A stretch of DNA of 64,000 nucleotides, taken from Diaporthe sp. PMI_573 (taxonomy: Eukaryota > Ascomycota > Sordariomycetes > Diaporthales > Diaporthaceae). The translations under genes were made by a program, and so were the position numbers. Below the pieces are notes generated by a model, which was not told the origin of the DNA, searched no databases, and worked only from the letters and a program-made list of their open reading frames with translations. This document shows positions 55,060-64,000 of this stretch, piece after piece. The stretch spans positions 62,001 to 126,000 of the forward strand of contig JAJTUP010000034.1 of assembly GCA_021399435.1 (NCBI GenBank). The letters run 5' to 3'. The stretch's first letter is position 1. Each line of letters begins with the position of its first letter.

Positions 55060-55408
55060 GCCGGACCATGGTCCCAGAAAATTGCTTCAGCAACCCGAAC
55101 ACGACGTCGAGGGCTCTTTCTCTGCTTGCCAGGAGTATCACATGTGCCGGGTTGCATGGAGGACTCGGCATGTGCCCACCACTCCTTTTGAAAAGATTCC
55201 TTTTCCCCCAGGTTCAGGAGGCATGATAGAGGCGAAATACTCTCTTTTGACACATGGCGACTGTGGCTTATGCTAGAATTGTACTGTATATGATTTGAAA
55301 GTCAGAAGAGTAATCTAAGTGGTATAAAACCCGGCAAAGCACCTCCCAAAACCCGATGCTGCTTTTGACCCCAAGGGAAACGTCCATATCCAACGAGGGA
55401 AACACCCC
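55060..55408. other. Convergent intergenic region
   Basis: Holds the 3' UTRs of the predicted secreted protein and listerin. Nothing else recognised. Confidence 0.5.
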
Positions 55409-58400
55409 TCACACGTTCCTCCGTGGCTTCTTCTTGTCCACAAAGTCCATCCTCGTCCGGCAGAGTGGACAAGTATTCTGGTTGGCCGACTCGAGCCACT
55501 TGTACAGGCAGTCGCGGTGGAACAGGTTCTTGCAGGTGGCGCACCGCTTGTCGGGCATGCGCTTGTCGACCGAGATGTAGCTGTAGCAGATGGCGCACTC
55601 GACGTTGCCCTTGAGCGCGCCGACCACGTTGCGCCGGAACGCGCCGAGGCCCTCGACGATGCTGCCGTTGGAGATGATGATGATACCCTGCGTCGTGCGC
55701 ACCCACGACTGCCACGTGCGCTCGTTGCACGCCACGCGGTTGAGCCCCACCACGTTGACGTTGCCGATCGGGAAGTTGGCGCTGATCTGCAGGAGCAGCG
55801 ACGCCGACTGCTCCTCGTCGCCGTCGTCAATCGGGTACGCCGCCGTGATCTCGCGGGCCTTGTGGTTCACCTTGATGACGAACTCATGTTCGTCTGGGTC
55901 GGCCACCTGCGACTTGGACCACGACTCGACCTCTTCCATGACGTCGCGGATGAAGATGGGCGAAAACCATCTCTCCGTCCATGGCTCGACGGCGTTCTTG
56001 GTCTGCCTGGACCGGCAGTCTATGAACCACGTCTTGAACAGCCCGGGGACATACTTGAGCGACAGGTAGAATAGGTGGACGAGAAGCCACTGCATGTTCT
56101 TCTCCTCCGGCAGGGAGTCGCCCACCTTGATGTCATAATCTTGAATGTCCTCAGCCATGAAGCCTACCTTGTCGAGGTTGATGGCGTGAGCAGCCGAGTG
56201 ACCCAAGACATCAACAGTGAATTCCATGAGTGGGTTGATAGCTCCTAAAGTCTTGAGCTGCTCTGTGTAATCTTCCCGTAGTTTGTGCGCAGCGCCTTGG
56301 TAAGCGTCGAAGATGACCTTCCAGGATAGGAGATAGGACCTGATGGCCGTGGGGAATTGAATGAGAACCTCCTCCGGGTAGGCCTCGAGTGTAGGTGCAT
56401 CGAGAAGGAGAGATATGAGTTCATCAGGGAGCTTGGCCTGCTTCTTCTCGACGAGAACGTCCAGCGAGAGCTCTTCCTGGGCAGCTGGAAGCGCTCGGTG
56501 GAGCAGGTTGAAGCCAGCTGACTGTATGTCCCGCGAACTAGATGCCACCAAGCCGTAAACGTCAGCCAGATCTTTGAGATGATCCAACGGAATCTTTTCT
56601 GCTTCACGGCAGAGAAGAGCGTCAACCATTGCTCCCGGTTGAGAGGTGACTTCGGGCCGGGGAAGCTTCAACAGTTCCAAAAGAGCATGATTTCGTGGCT
56701 CCGCGTGGGTGTCGAGAGCGTCGACAAGATCATCGTTGGGGTCTTCAATTGCTGAAAGGCCAGACATAAGCTTGACAGACGCATGAATGTACGGCAAGTG
56801 CTTTTCGAGACTGCGTCTGCCCGCACGCTTCCACAAGGAAAGGCAGAACTCGATCGTCTGCTCCCAGTAAGGACCGTAGACTTCCCGGATACATGGCAAT
56901 AGCCGCTGTAACGCTCTACAGGTCTCTGTGACGATGCCCACACTGAGATCCTCAACTGGCTGCCCAGCCCAAGAGGCAATCTGTTTCACCGCGAAGACAA
57001 GACGGTTGTTCGCTACGGGAAGCTGGCCAAGTTCGTAAATTGGCATACAAGCGTTCAGCAGAACCAGGGTCAGGATAGTCTTGTCCGACTGTGGCGAGGC
57101 GCCGGCAACGTCACTAACAAGCCGGTTGAGAAGATTTGAGACGAGCTTAGAGTTTGCAAGCGCCTCACCGTAGCCTGTCAAGAGCGCAGTGGCGGGGAAG
57201 ACCGTCGACGAAGTTGCCTTCATCACGTCGATTGCAGCCAGCCATTCCTCGACAACAGCCATCTGGCCGTGAGCGTCCGAGAAAGCTGCGAATATCTCGC
57301 TCAGCGCCCGAGCACTATACAGAGCAATCGGAGTAAGCTCCCTGGACTGTTGAATCATTATATCAATCAGCTCATCACGCAGGCTTTTTTCGGTGCCTCC
57401 AGGTCGCCAATGAGAGGACTCAGTAAAGATGTTGTTGACCGTTTTCCTCGTTGTAGAAACGAAGTCTTCAACTTCTCTCAGGAGGATTGGGTCTCTGAGG
57501 GAACCAAACAAGACATTCTCATCCATGAGGGTGATTTGATCAGATGCTACCTCTGCGACGAGGTAGAGCAGATACAACAGCTCCGCCTGGAATTTCTGGG
57601 CAAGCGCTCCGAGTTCTGCGCCACTCTCAACAAGTGCCGCTGTATACATGGCCATCCGAGCTGGGATGGATAGTCCTCTTTGGTCACGCTGAACTCGTGG
57701 CCTGTGCTGGCTGGTGCCTTGGGGCAGGAAGTAGGCCCCAAGAAGGTTGCTCGTCAGCGCCAGCGGAGGACTGAGCTCGGTTTGTAGCAGTTGCAGAAGC
57801 TCCTGCATCCAGATGTTCGTGTTTGGGAAGAGCTGCTCCAAGTCAACCCCATCAGTCTGTGATATAGATCTCGCCTGCCGTACAAGAGTGTCAATCGCCA
57901 GAGAGCCTGATCCCGGTCGTTCCAAGTTTTCCTGTATTATGCTCAAGATAGACGGCTGGGCATCAACGTGTCCTTCCAACATCGATCGGAGCTGAGTGGC
58001 CTGTGCTGAGACAGTTGAGTCCGTGATCTCCATCATGGAGAGGAGCTTTGTGACAAGGGTAAGATGGAGAGTCTCATTCTCTGACAAGGACGCCGGCTTG
58101 TTCCTCAACATCATCTCCAAGGCCGAGATACTAGATTCATTCTCGGGGCTGAGTGCCTCGACAAGTTGCGAGCATATATCTCGCAAACATGCCTCTGATA
58201 AGGCGTCATACCGTAAAGCTGACTCAAACAACGTCCACGAGTGACACTCGTTGCGTACGCCGGCCAAAACCCGGGTCTTGAAATAGTCTTGCAGTGCAAG
58301 ATTTTCCTGTGCTAGGGGCCTTGCCAACAGATCTGAAATCAAGATTTCGATGTAATCATCAGCCTTTTCCTGATTGCCCATCTTAAGAACGCAGCCGGTA

Positions 58401-60295
58401 GTGGCGCTCCATAATGACCTGTACCGGTCGGGGTCCTGCTGGCCCAGAGCAACCACACAAGAAATAATGGATAGGGCTGACGGTGAAGACAACATCGTCT
58501 GCATTTCCTCGTCAGACTCGGTTGGGATCAGTGACTGCAGGTAGGATGCATCGCTGGTGTTGAAGAGTTGTGGTGTCCGCTTGATGGCCGATCGCAGTAT
58601 TGCAGCTGCGCCGAAAGGCTTGTAGTTGCGTCGCTTTAAAAGATCTGCTGCATTTCGAATGACTGTCTGGGATGCGGCTTGGGTGTGGTCAGGAATCTCA
58701 TCGCTTGCGCTCTGCTTTGGCACTGCCTTGACATCTTTCTGAATGGTACTGACGACGGAGAACCATCGATTCCCATCCTCTTCAAGTTTCACCTGGGACG
58801 TGTTGAATTCTTTTGATACTTCAGGCAGGGAATTCGACATCTGGGTCACCAGTACCTGGGCCAACCTGTCCCATTCGGTGCCGAGAAGCTGCAAGATCGA
58901 AGAATCACGAGAAAACCCTGCAACTCTGTAGGCTTGAGAAAGAACGGCAATCTCGCCGCCCACTGACCATCCGTCTTGCCGATCATTTGAGAACAGGTAA
59001 TGGTCAGTCAACGGGAAAACATGTTCCTTAATTATGTCGCTTCGTGCGCCCGAGTCGATCCGAGGGAGGGAGCGAGAGACGGCATTGAGATAAGCCATCC
59101 ATGCATATGGAGCGTGGAAATTGACCTGGTCTCTTCTGCTAAGACCAATTCTGACGGACCTCAAGAAGCTTGCAAGATCCTCGGATGCCAGAGAATCCGT
59201 TGGAAGCGCCGCCAAGAGCTCATCCAAGGCGTGCCAGAACCTTGGTGGACCACCCTGAGAACCCTTTTCAACGAAGCTGCGTAACCTGGCAAGCGGTGAC
59301 TTTTTTGTGCCCCATAGCTCCTTGTCTTTGCGTGTCATAGTTGTCAGGGTTGTGACAAATTCGACTGCAGAGCCCAGCTGAGACTTTTCGAGAGCGTCTG
59401 ATGTCAGGATCCTGCCGATTCGCGACACGCTTGGTTCGATTAGACCCCAATGGCTGTCTGCGCAGAGCTGCAACAACTGGTAGACTGTCCTCCTGACGTG
59501 GGCATCGTCGGCGGCTGCAAAGGCCCAGGCACTACCGCCCGGGCCAGACCTGAAGAAGGTCTCGTACTCTGGGCCATGCTTCTCTATGTCTGAGCCTGAC
59601 AGCCTCTCAAGGAGGCCGAGGACTAGAGAAAAGCTTGCAGCGACCACACGATAGTATTTGGCTTCTGCATCTTCTGGTTTGGTAGAGCGCTCGTCGCTCA
59701 ACGTGTCGGGGGTCTCGGTGATGGCATCGGTCGCATATTGGAGGATCTGCGCCTGACACTTGTTCCAGAAAAGGGTCAATTTGTCTTCTGTGTTCAGGAA
59801 CGTCGAGATGCCTTCGGTCGCACACCTTGCGACCGCCTTGTCTTTGTCGTATGTGCCTGCCAGCCAAGAACCAGCAACCTTGGGCAGATTCCTCTCCATA
59901 CGTTTCCGGGCGGACTTCAGCAGCTCGAACTGGAGTGTGTGGGACAACTCGCGAACCCGGCGGTCGTTGTCGATGGACATGCGAGGGTAGAGGCGGACCC
60001 AGGCCGCGAGTACTGCCTCCTCCACGCCCCCATCCGTCTCGTTGGGATGCGCCTGTGTGTACTGTATAAGGTCTGCAAGTGCTTTCGACTTTGTGGTGTT
60101 GTCCTTCTTGAGGAGGTTCTTGAACGAGACGACGATGTTCGGATCGGACAAGGAGGACAAGTCGGGGTCTTCGGACAGGTAGGAGAGGCTGCCGCTACTG
60201 GTGGACTGTGAGGAGAACCCACCGAAGCCAGAGGGTGCCGGGCTCCCAAAGCCCCTGCCGCTTGCGACGCGACCCTTTGCGCCCTTGAAAGACAT
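55409..60295 (-). CDS. LTN1: E3 ubiquitin-protein ligase listerin
   Basis: RING-type E3 of the ribosome-associated quality control complex; it ubiquitinates stalled nascent chains on 60S subunits. Single exon of 1628 aa, starting MSFKGAKGRVASGRGFGSP; the frame extends four codons upstream but without ATG. N-terminal conserved segments include FKNLLKKDNTTKSKALADL and AAWVRLYPRMSIDNDRRVRE. The middle is a long array of HEAT/ARM-like helices. The RING is within the last 55 residues: CAIC, CATC, FHRDC and CPLC ligands (C4HC3 type), in the order required for listerin, followed by RMDFVDKKK. Length and both ends match fungal LTN1/RKR1. Confidence 0.95.
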   Translation of the reverse strand: MSFKGAKGRVASGRGFGSPAPSGFGGFSSQSTSSGSLSYLSEDPDLSSLSDPNIVVSFKNLLKKDNTTKSKALADLIQYTQAHPNETDGGVEEAVLAAWVRLYPRMSIDNDRRVRELSHTLQFELLKSARKRMERNLPKVAGSWLAGTYDKDKAVARCATEGISTFLNTEDKLTLFWNKCQAQILQYATDAITETPDTLSDERSTKPEDAEAKYYRVVAASFSLVLGLLERLSGSDIEKHGPEYETFFRSGPGGSAWAFAAADDAHVRRTVYQLLQLCADSHWGLIEPSVSRIGRILTSDALEKSQLGSAVEFVTTLTTMTRKDKELWGTKKSPLARLRSFVEKGSQGGPPRFWHALDELLAALPTDSLASEDLASFLRSVRIGLSRRDQVNFHAPYAWMAYLNAVSRSLPRIDSGARSDIIKEHVFPLTDHYLFSNDRQDGWSVGGEIAVLSQAYRVAGFSRDSSILQLLGTEWDRLAQVLVTQMSNSLPEVSKEFNTSQVKLEEDGNRWFSVVSTIQKDVKAVPKQSASDEIPDHTQAASQTVIRNAADLLKRRNYKPFGAAAILRSAIKRTPQLFNTSDASYLQSLIPTESDEEMQTMLSSPSALSIISCVVALGQQDPDRYRSLWSATTGCVLKMGNQEKADDYIEILISDLLARPLAQENLALQDYFKTRVLAGVRNECHSWTLFESALRYDALSEACLRDICSQLVEALSPENESSISALEMMLRNKPASLSENETLHLTLVTKLLSMMEITDSTVSAQATQLRSMLEGHVDAQPSILSIIQENLERPGSGSLAIDTLVRQARSISQTDGVDLEQLFPNTNIWMQELLQLLQTELSPPLALTSNLLGAYFLPQGTSQHRPRVQRDQRGLSIPARMAMYTAALVESGAELGALAQKFQAELLYLLYLVAEVASDQITLMDENVLFGSLRDPILLREVEDFVSTTRKTVNNIFTESSHWRPGGTEKSLRDELIDIMIQQSRELTPIALYSARALSEIFAAFSDAHGQMAVVEEWLAAIDVMKATSSTVFPATALLTGYGEALANSKLVSNLLNRLVSDVAGASPQSDKTILTLVLLNACMPIYELGQLPVANNRLVFAVKQIASWAGQPVEDLSVGIVTETCRALQRLLPCIREVYGPYWEQTIEFCLSLWKRAGRRSLEKHLPYIHASVKLMSGLSAIEDPNDDLVDALDTHAEPRNHALLELLKLPRPEVTSQPGAMVDALLCREAEKIPLDHLKDLADVYGLVASSSRDIQSAGFNLLHRALPAAQEELSLDVLVEKKQAKLPDELISLLLDAPTLEAYPEEVLIQFPTAIRSYLLSWKVIFDAYQGAAHKLREDYTEQLKTLGAINPLMEFTVDVLGHSAAHAINLDKVGFMAEDIQDYDIKVGDSLPEEKNMQWLLVHLFYLSLKYVPGLFKTWFIDCRSRQTKNAVEPWTERWFSPIFIRDVMEEVESWSKSQVADPDEHEFVIKVNHKAREITAAYPIDDGDEEQSASLLLQISANFPIGNVNVVGLNRVACNERTWQSWVRTTQGIIIISNGSIVEGLGAFRRNVVGALKGNVECAICYSYISVDKRMPDKRCATCKNLFHRDCLYKWLESANQNTCPLCRTRMDFVDKKKPRRNV

Positions 60296-60831
60296 GGCCA
60301 AGGTCAAGACAGGACAGAGAGTGGCGTAGGGGATGGGAACGGGTCACCACAGCTTGTCGCAGCCGTCTTGGAAGGGCGAAGGCGACGGCAGGGAGGATGT
60401 CAGAGGTTTCGAGGGAGATGCGGGAGATGCACTGGGCTTATTTGAGCCTGTTGAGTATTTTGTGCTTGTAAGAGTGCGGCGGTCATCGGTGGCCCGGCGG
60501 TTGAGGTTTATAAATCATGAGCAGAAGAATTGTCCCAATTCTGAATCTCCAAAGCTACCCCACGGTGGGATGAGTGGCCGAAATGCGTCATGCCGGGCGA
60601 CATTGCTAGCGTCAGCTCGATGTACCTCGGGGCCGCAGGGGAGGTCCCCTGCCGACCACGCCAGTCAGGGAGCCGGGGTGGGTATGAGCCACCGTCCTGA
60701 GAAACCGCAATCTATTTTCTATACCTTCTTGCCTGCTATGTATTCAGATCTATCAACTCAAATGTCCACCAAAGCTTATATATCCTGTGTCTCTGATGGG
60801 CGCCCCACCCAAATAAGTGAAGTTCAAGAAT
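60296..60831. other. Intergenic, LTN1 promoter
   Basis: Holds the LTN1 promoter and the 3' end of the terpene cyclase transcript. No gene seen. Confidence 0.5.
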
Positions 60832-62106
60832 TCAGACAACAAAAGCTGCCTGTAGTTTTGGGCATTCGTCAACGCTAGGCACCAAACCGTCCGCAGATGC
60901 AGTGTCTCCGGAGCCAGCTTCACTCCTAAGCTGCGCCGCGGCCATCACTGAGACGGAGGGATACGCCCAGTGTTCAGAATCGATAGATGCCTGCGCTCCC
61001 GCGTCTAGGTACTTGCGGAACTTCTGGGCGACAGCGCTGTCGCCGCCGTGCTCTCCAAGCTCCCGGAGGCGGTAACGTGGTTCGCTCAAGTGCCACGTAA
61101 TGTAGCCCTGGCAGAAGGCCTCGACGGTAGCGGCGACGTGTGGCTCCATGTCCTTGTTATCGCGGAAGACACTGCACAAGATCTCGGTCCGCCCAATGGC
61201 GTCACTCGCAACACGGTTCAGCCCTTCCTCGATGGACGCCTGCGACCCGCAGCGCACATAGTTGCGTACCAGAATGGCCTGGTCGTCCACACGGTCAAAT
61301 TCCTTGTAGAAGGACATGACGTCGTTTACAAAGATCTCCCAGTGATCCAGATGCGGCATCGCTGACGTGACCTGCAGCATGAGCTCCCGCTCCCGTGTCG
61401 GCGTCCCAGGGAACAGCGACGCGGTCACAAATTGGCCCAGCCCGGTCAACCGTCGGAGGAACTGCGGGTAATCGTGGGCGCCACGCAGACCCTGAAAATT
61501 GTGCCTGTCGATCCAGCATCCCTGGAAGACTATTCCAAGGCACTCACGGTCAGTTCTTCAAGGACAAGACAAGGGCAAGACAATGTAGATGATGGTGAAA
61601 GGGGGCGGCTACTTACAGTCTAGACTGCTCCGGAAAAGCGCCAGGGAGCAGAAGGGACCGTAGTGCCTGAGCAATACAGGGAACCGTTCGTTGAACAGGC
61701 GCCACCACGCGTTCCTCTGCGTTCGGTTCTCAACCAGGTCCTGGAAGAATGACTCCATGCTGGCGCCGCGGTCGTCGGTACTGTCGTCGAGCAAGAGCAA
61801 GAGTGTGAACTGGATGCTCAAATCGGCCATCTGCTCGGTTGTCACCTTGGCCCAGCAGTAAACGACCATGGGCACGATGGTGTTGATGGCGGCCTGTAGC
61901 ACACTAGGCTCTGCCTGGATCAGGCTCTGGAGCGAGCGCGAGGAGAAATGTTCAGCTGTTTTTGTATACACATAGTGGAGGATGTCTCGTCGCTCCGCCT
62001 GCGTGTGATTCACCTCTCGGTACTGTACTGCATCGAGAAGCCGAACCATCACCTCGAGGTAGTGGTCCACGGGGAACGTCTCTTGGAAGGCATCGAATTC
62101 ACCCAT
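60832..62106 (-). CDS. Trichodiene-synthase-type sesquiterpene cyclase
   Basis: Class I terpene cyclase of the trichodiene synthase (TRI5) family, predicted to cyclise farnesyl diphosphate, the first step toward trichothecene-like sesquiterpenes. Exons 62106-61617 and 61529-60832 with an 87-nt intron; 395 aa, close to the usual 370-395. The Mg-binding acidic motif DDSTDD is at 107-112, and the NSE motif NDVMSFYKE at 232-240 has all three metal ligands (N232, S236, E240). Further family features are VVYCWAKVT (81-89), RHYGPFCSLALFRSSLDFF across the splice, and HDYPQFLRRL. The Lys of the family's usual acidic motif is Thr here. Both metal motifs are intact, so an active enzyme is likely, but the product cannot be deduced. 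Divergent from a P450. Confidence 0.9.
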
Positions 62107-62982
62107 GGCGACTTTCAGGGTACTGCGAGTCTCAAGGTTCAATGATTGCTCAGTGTGGAAATCGCATGCCTGGCGAGAGCCTGAGATGTGAAGGGGTCTA
62201 GTATTTAACAGAAGGCCGCCGTTACCAAAGCTGCAAGTGTGACCTGTTCATGATCATGCGCATCCGAAATCGAAATGGAGCGGCATGTGAGGGTTGGAGG
62301 ACGGAACACACGTGTGTCTGTTGCCTCAGGTGCGTCAGCAAACAATGCGGCAGTTTGGTATCATGCCCACACACACGCACATAATTGCGCAACATTTGAG
62401 CGAATTTGCGGAATCGGACGTATAGTCCGGGGGAATATACTTGAAATTCTACTCCGTAGCATTGCCCCGGATAGGTAAGAAGAAACTCAGCCAGCCCGAA
62501 TATCCCCCGAGGTCATTAAGTGACACAGCGTCGGGCTTTTTTGTTGATTGGCAGGCTGCATGATGTACAGGATATCTACAATCACAAGGCCGCAAGCTCT
62601 TCAAATTTCGGAGCGATCGAGCGGGACTTTGCTTACTTTGCTTTCTCCCGAGATACAATAGTAAACAAATGTTGAGCGTGTCTGAAAGTCTATCAAGCGA
62701 TGCATAGTGCTGGCCAGTGCAGAGACTTGACCATTTTGCCAGCTGCCGGCCAATTAGGCAGCACAAGTCATTACACATCTGTGATACTTGTAGTCTATAT
62801 GGGTCACGAAGAGATTTTTCCGGCAGACTCTTTACTTACTCACGATTGCGCTCCTTCTGGCTGCGCAATCTTGGAAATTTTCCAGCTCTAGTTGACGCCC
62901 ACCTTGTGGCCACACTCTACAGTTGCGTCTGATTCCTCTTGACATATCCTAGCCATTCTATTCCCAGTCTGATCGCCAGGTA
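62107..62982. promoter_or_regulatory. Divergent promoter between terpene cyclase and P450
   Basis: 876 bp separating the start codons of the cyclase (minus) and P450 (plus), so a shared bidirectional control region is likely. It is AT-richer than the flanking exons. I found one YNAGGCC match (about 62582), no more than expected by chance. Confidence 0.5.
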
Positions 62983-64000
62983 ATGGAGGGACGCATGAAA
63001 GCATCAAGCACGGCTCTGCGGGGAGTGATGGCGTGCCGGCTCCCGTGGCAGTTCCAGCAGCTGTCGCTGCCGGAACCGACCAAATCGTCGATTGTTTTGG
63101 CTCTGGTGATGATCTGCACGATCAGGATTGTCTCTCGCTGTCTTTACAACCTTTACCTTCACCCGTTGCGCAAGATTCCCGGCCCAAAGCTGGCCGCCAT
63201 GACTTCATGCCCAGATTTCTATCACGATGTCGTCAAGGACGGCAACTATCTCTTCGAGATACGGAAGATGCATGACAATTACGGTGAGTTTGAGCTGTTA
63301 CAAATTCTCGAAGCCCCACCAATTTCCCGGTGATATGCTTGGAGTAGTGTGTAAGCTTGAGGCTGGCAGGCTTTCTAAGCGATTGAATACAGGTCCTATC
63401 GTCCGCATTACCCCCAACGAGGTACACATCGATGACCCGGACTTCTTTTCCACTGTTTATTCCAGCGGCAAGTCCAAAGTCAACAAAGACCCCTCTACTG
63501 TGGTTGGGTTTGGCCACCCAGGCGCCACGGCCTCGACTGTTGATCATGACCAGCACCGCATACGGCGCGGGTATTTGAGTCATCGCTACTCGAAGCGTGC
63601 CGTCGATGCATTGGTCCCACTCGTCAACGAGCGTATCGACGCCTTGTGCGCGCGCTTTGAGGGAGCGCTCAAGACAGGCCTTCCAATCTCGCTGGACAGG
63701 GCGTTCTCTGCGATGGCAGCCGACGTGATATACGCCCAGTTCTTCGGTGCGCACCTCAACTACCTCTCAGACCCGAACCTCAGTGTTCCCTGGCGCGACG
63801 CCTTCATCGGCCTCTCCGCGGGATTCCACACCTCCCGGTTCATTCCCAACCTTTTCCGCATGCTCAAGAAGCTGCGGCCTAGTGTCTTAAAGCTCATTCT
63901 GCGGTACTTTAATGCTGCTCAGATGACCAGTCTCTTTGACCTGCAGGAACAGTCTAGGCAAACTATCCAGCGCATCCTCGACAAAAATGATTCTGGCAGT
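62983..64000 (+). CDS. Cytochrome P450 monooxygenase, partial at window end
   Basis: Class II microsomal P450. Exon 1 62983-63283, a 110-nt intron, then exon 2 from 63394 running off the window. The N-terminal anchor ([20 protein letters not shown]) precedes [16 protein letters not shown], the proline-rich hinge. Then come ELHI-type sequence [20 protein letters not shown] and the C-helix [18 protein letters not shown], whose HRxxR pattern contacts heme propionates. The ExxR, PERF and heme-Cys motifs are beyond 64000. The style resembles CYP58/CYP65 enzymes that oxidise terpenes; adjacency to the terpene cyclase suggests it acts on that product. An ATG 12 bp downstream is an alternative start. 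Confidence 0.85.

Noticed and set aside
62107..62982. Single YNAGGCC match (Tri6-type binding site) in the cyclase/P450 promoter
   Set aside because: About one match is expected by chance in a region of this length, so it gives no evidence of TRI6 control.

Overview
The window is nuclear DNA of a filamentous ascomycete, most likely a Sordariomycete. Genes are widely spaced and carry short (58-214 nt) spliceosomal introns with GT..CTAAC/CTGAC..AG signals. Coding DNA is GC-rich, separated by AT-rich tracts that look like repeat-induced point mutation (RIP) relics. I recognised no rRNA, tRNA, CRISPR array or intact transposon. Exon structures were worked out by hand from reading frame, splice consensus and protein-family continuity.

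Layout. 0-2.3 kb: AT-rich, gene-poor. 2.3-9.2 kb: AP-3 beta adaptin, a hypothetical protein, the kinetochore protein NUF2 (with a GC-AG intron) and a flavin monooxygenase. 9.2-15.9 kb: gene desert with C-runs and short tandem repeats, leading to a large disordered protein. 19.9-28.3 kb: thioredoxin with an apparent mitochondrial presequence, a second flavin monooxygenase, peroxisomal D-amino-acid oxidase, ALG3 mannosyltransferase and EIF1AD. 28.9-36.1 kb: an accessory-looking, AT-rich island with an MFS exporter, a hypothetical protein, a Cys-rich fragment and an HExxH protein. 36.8-41.1 kb: RQT4/TRIP4-type zinc finger protein and pyruvate decarboxylase. 41.3-46.9 kb: second desert with minisatellites. 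46.9-60.3 kb: a polytopic membrane protein, two low-complexity proteins, a predicted secreted protein and the E3 ligase listerin (LTN1). 60.8-64 kb: a trichodiene-synthase-type terpene cyclase divergent from a cytochrome P450 that runs off the window, probably the edge of a sesquiterpene cluster.

The most unusual observation is a pair of introns, in the unrelated monooxygenase (8739-8842) and MFS (29801-29905) genes, that align end to end at about 78% identity by hand count. Introns of unrelated genes are not normally alignable, so these look like copies of an introner-like element. Functionally, RQT4 and LTN1 act at successive steps of ribosome-associated quality control, and the terpene cyclase and P450 probably act in one pathway; most other neighbours are unrelated housekeeping genes.
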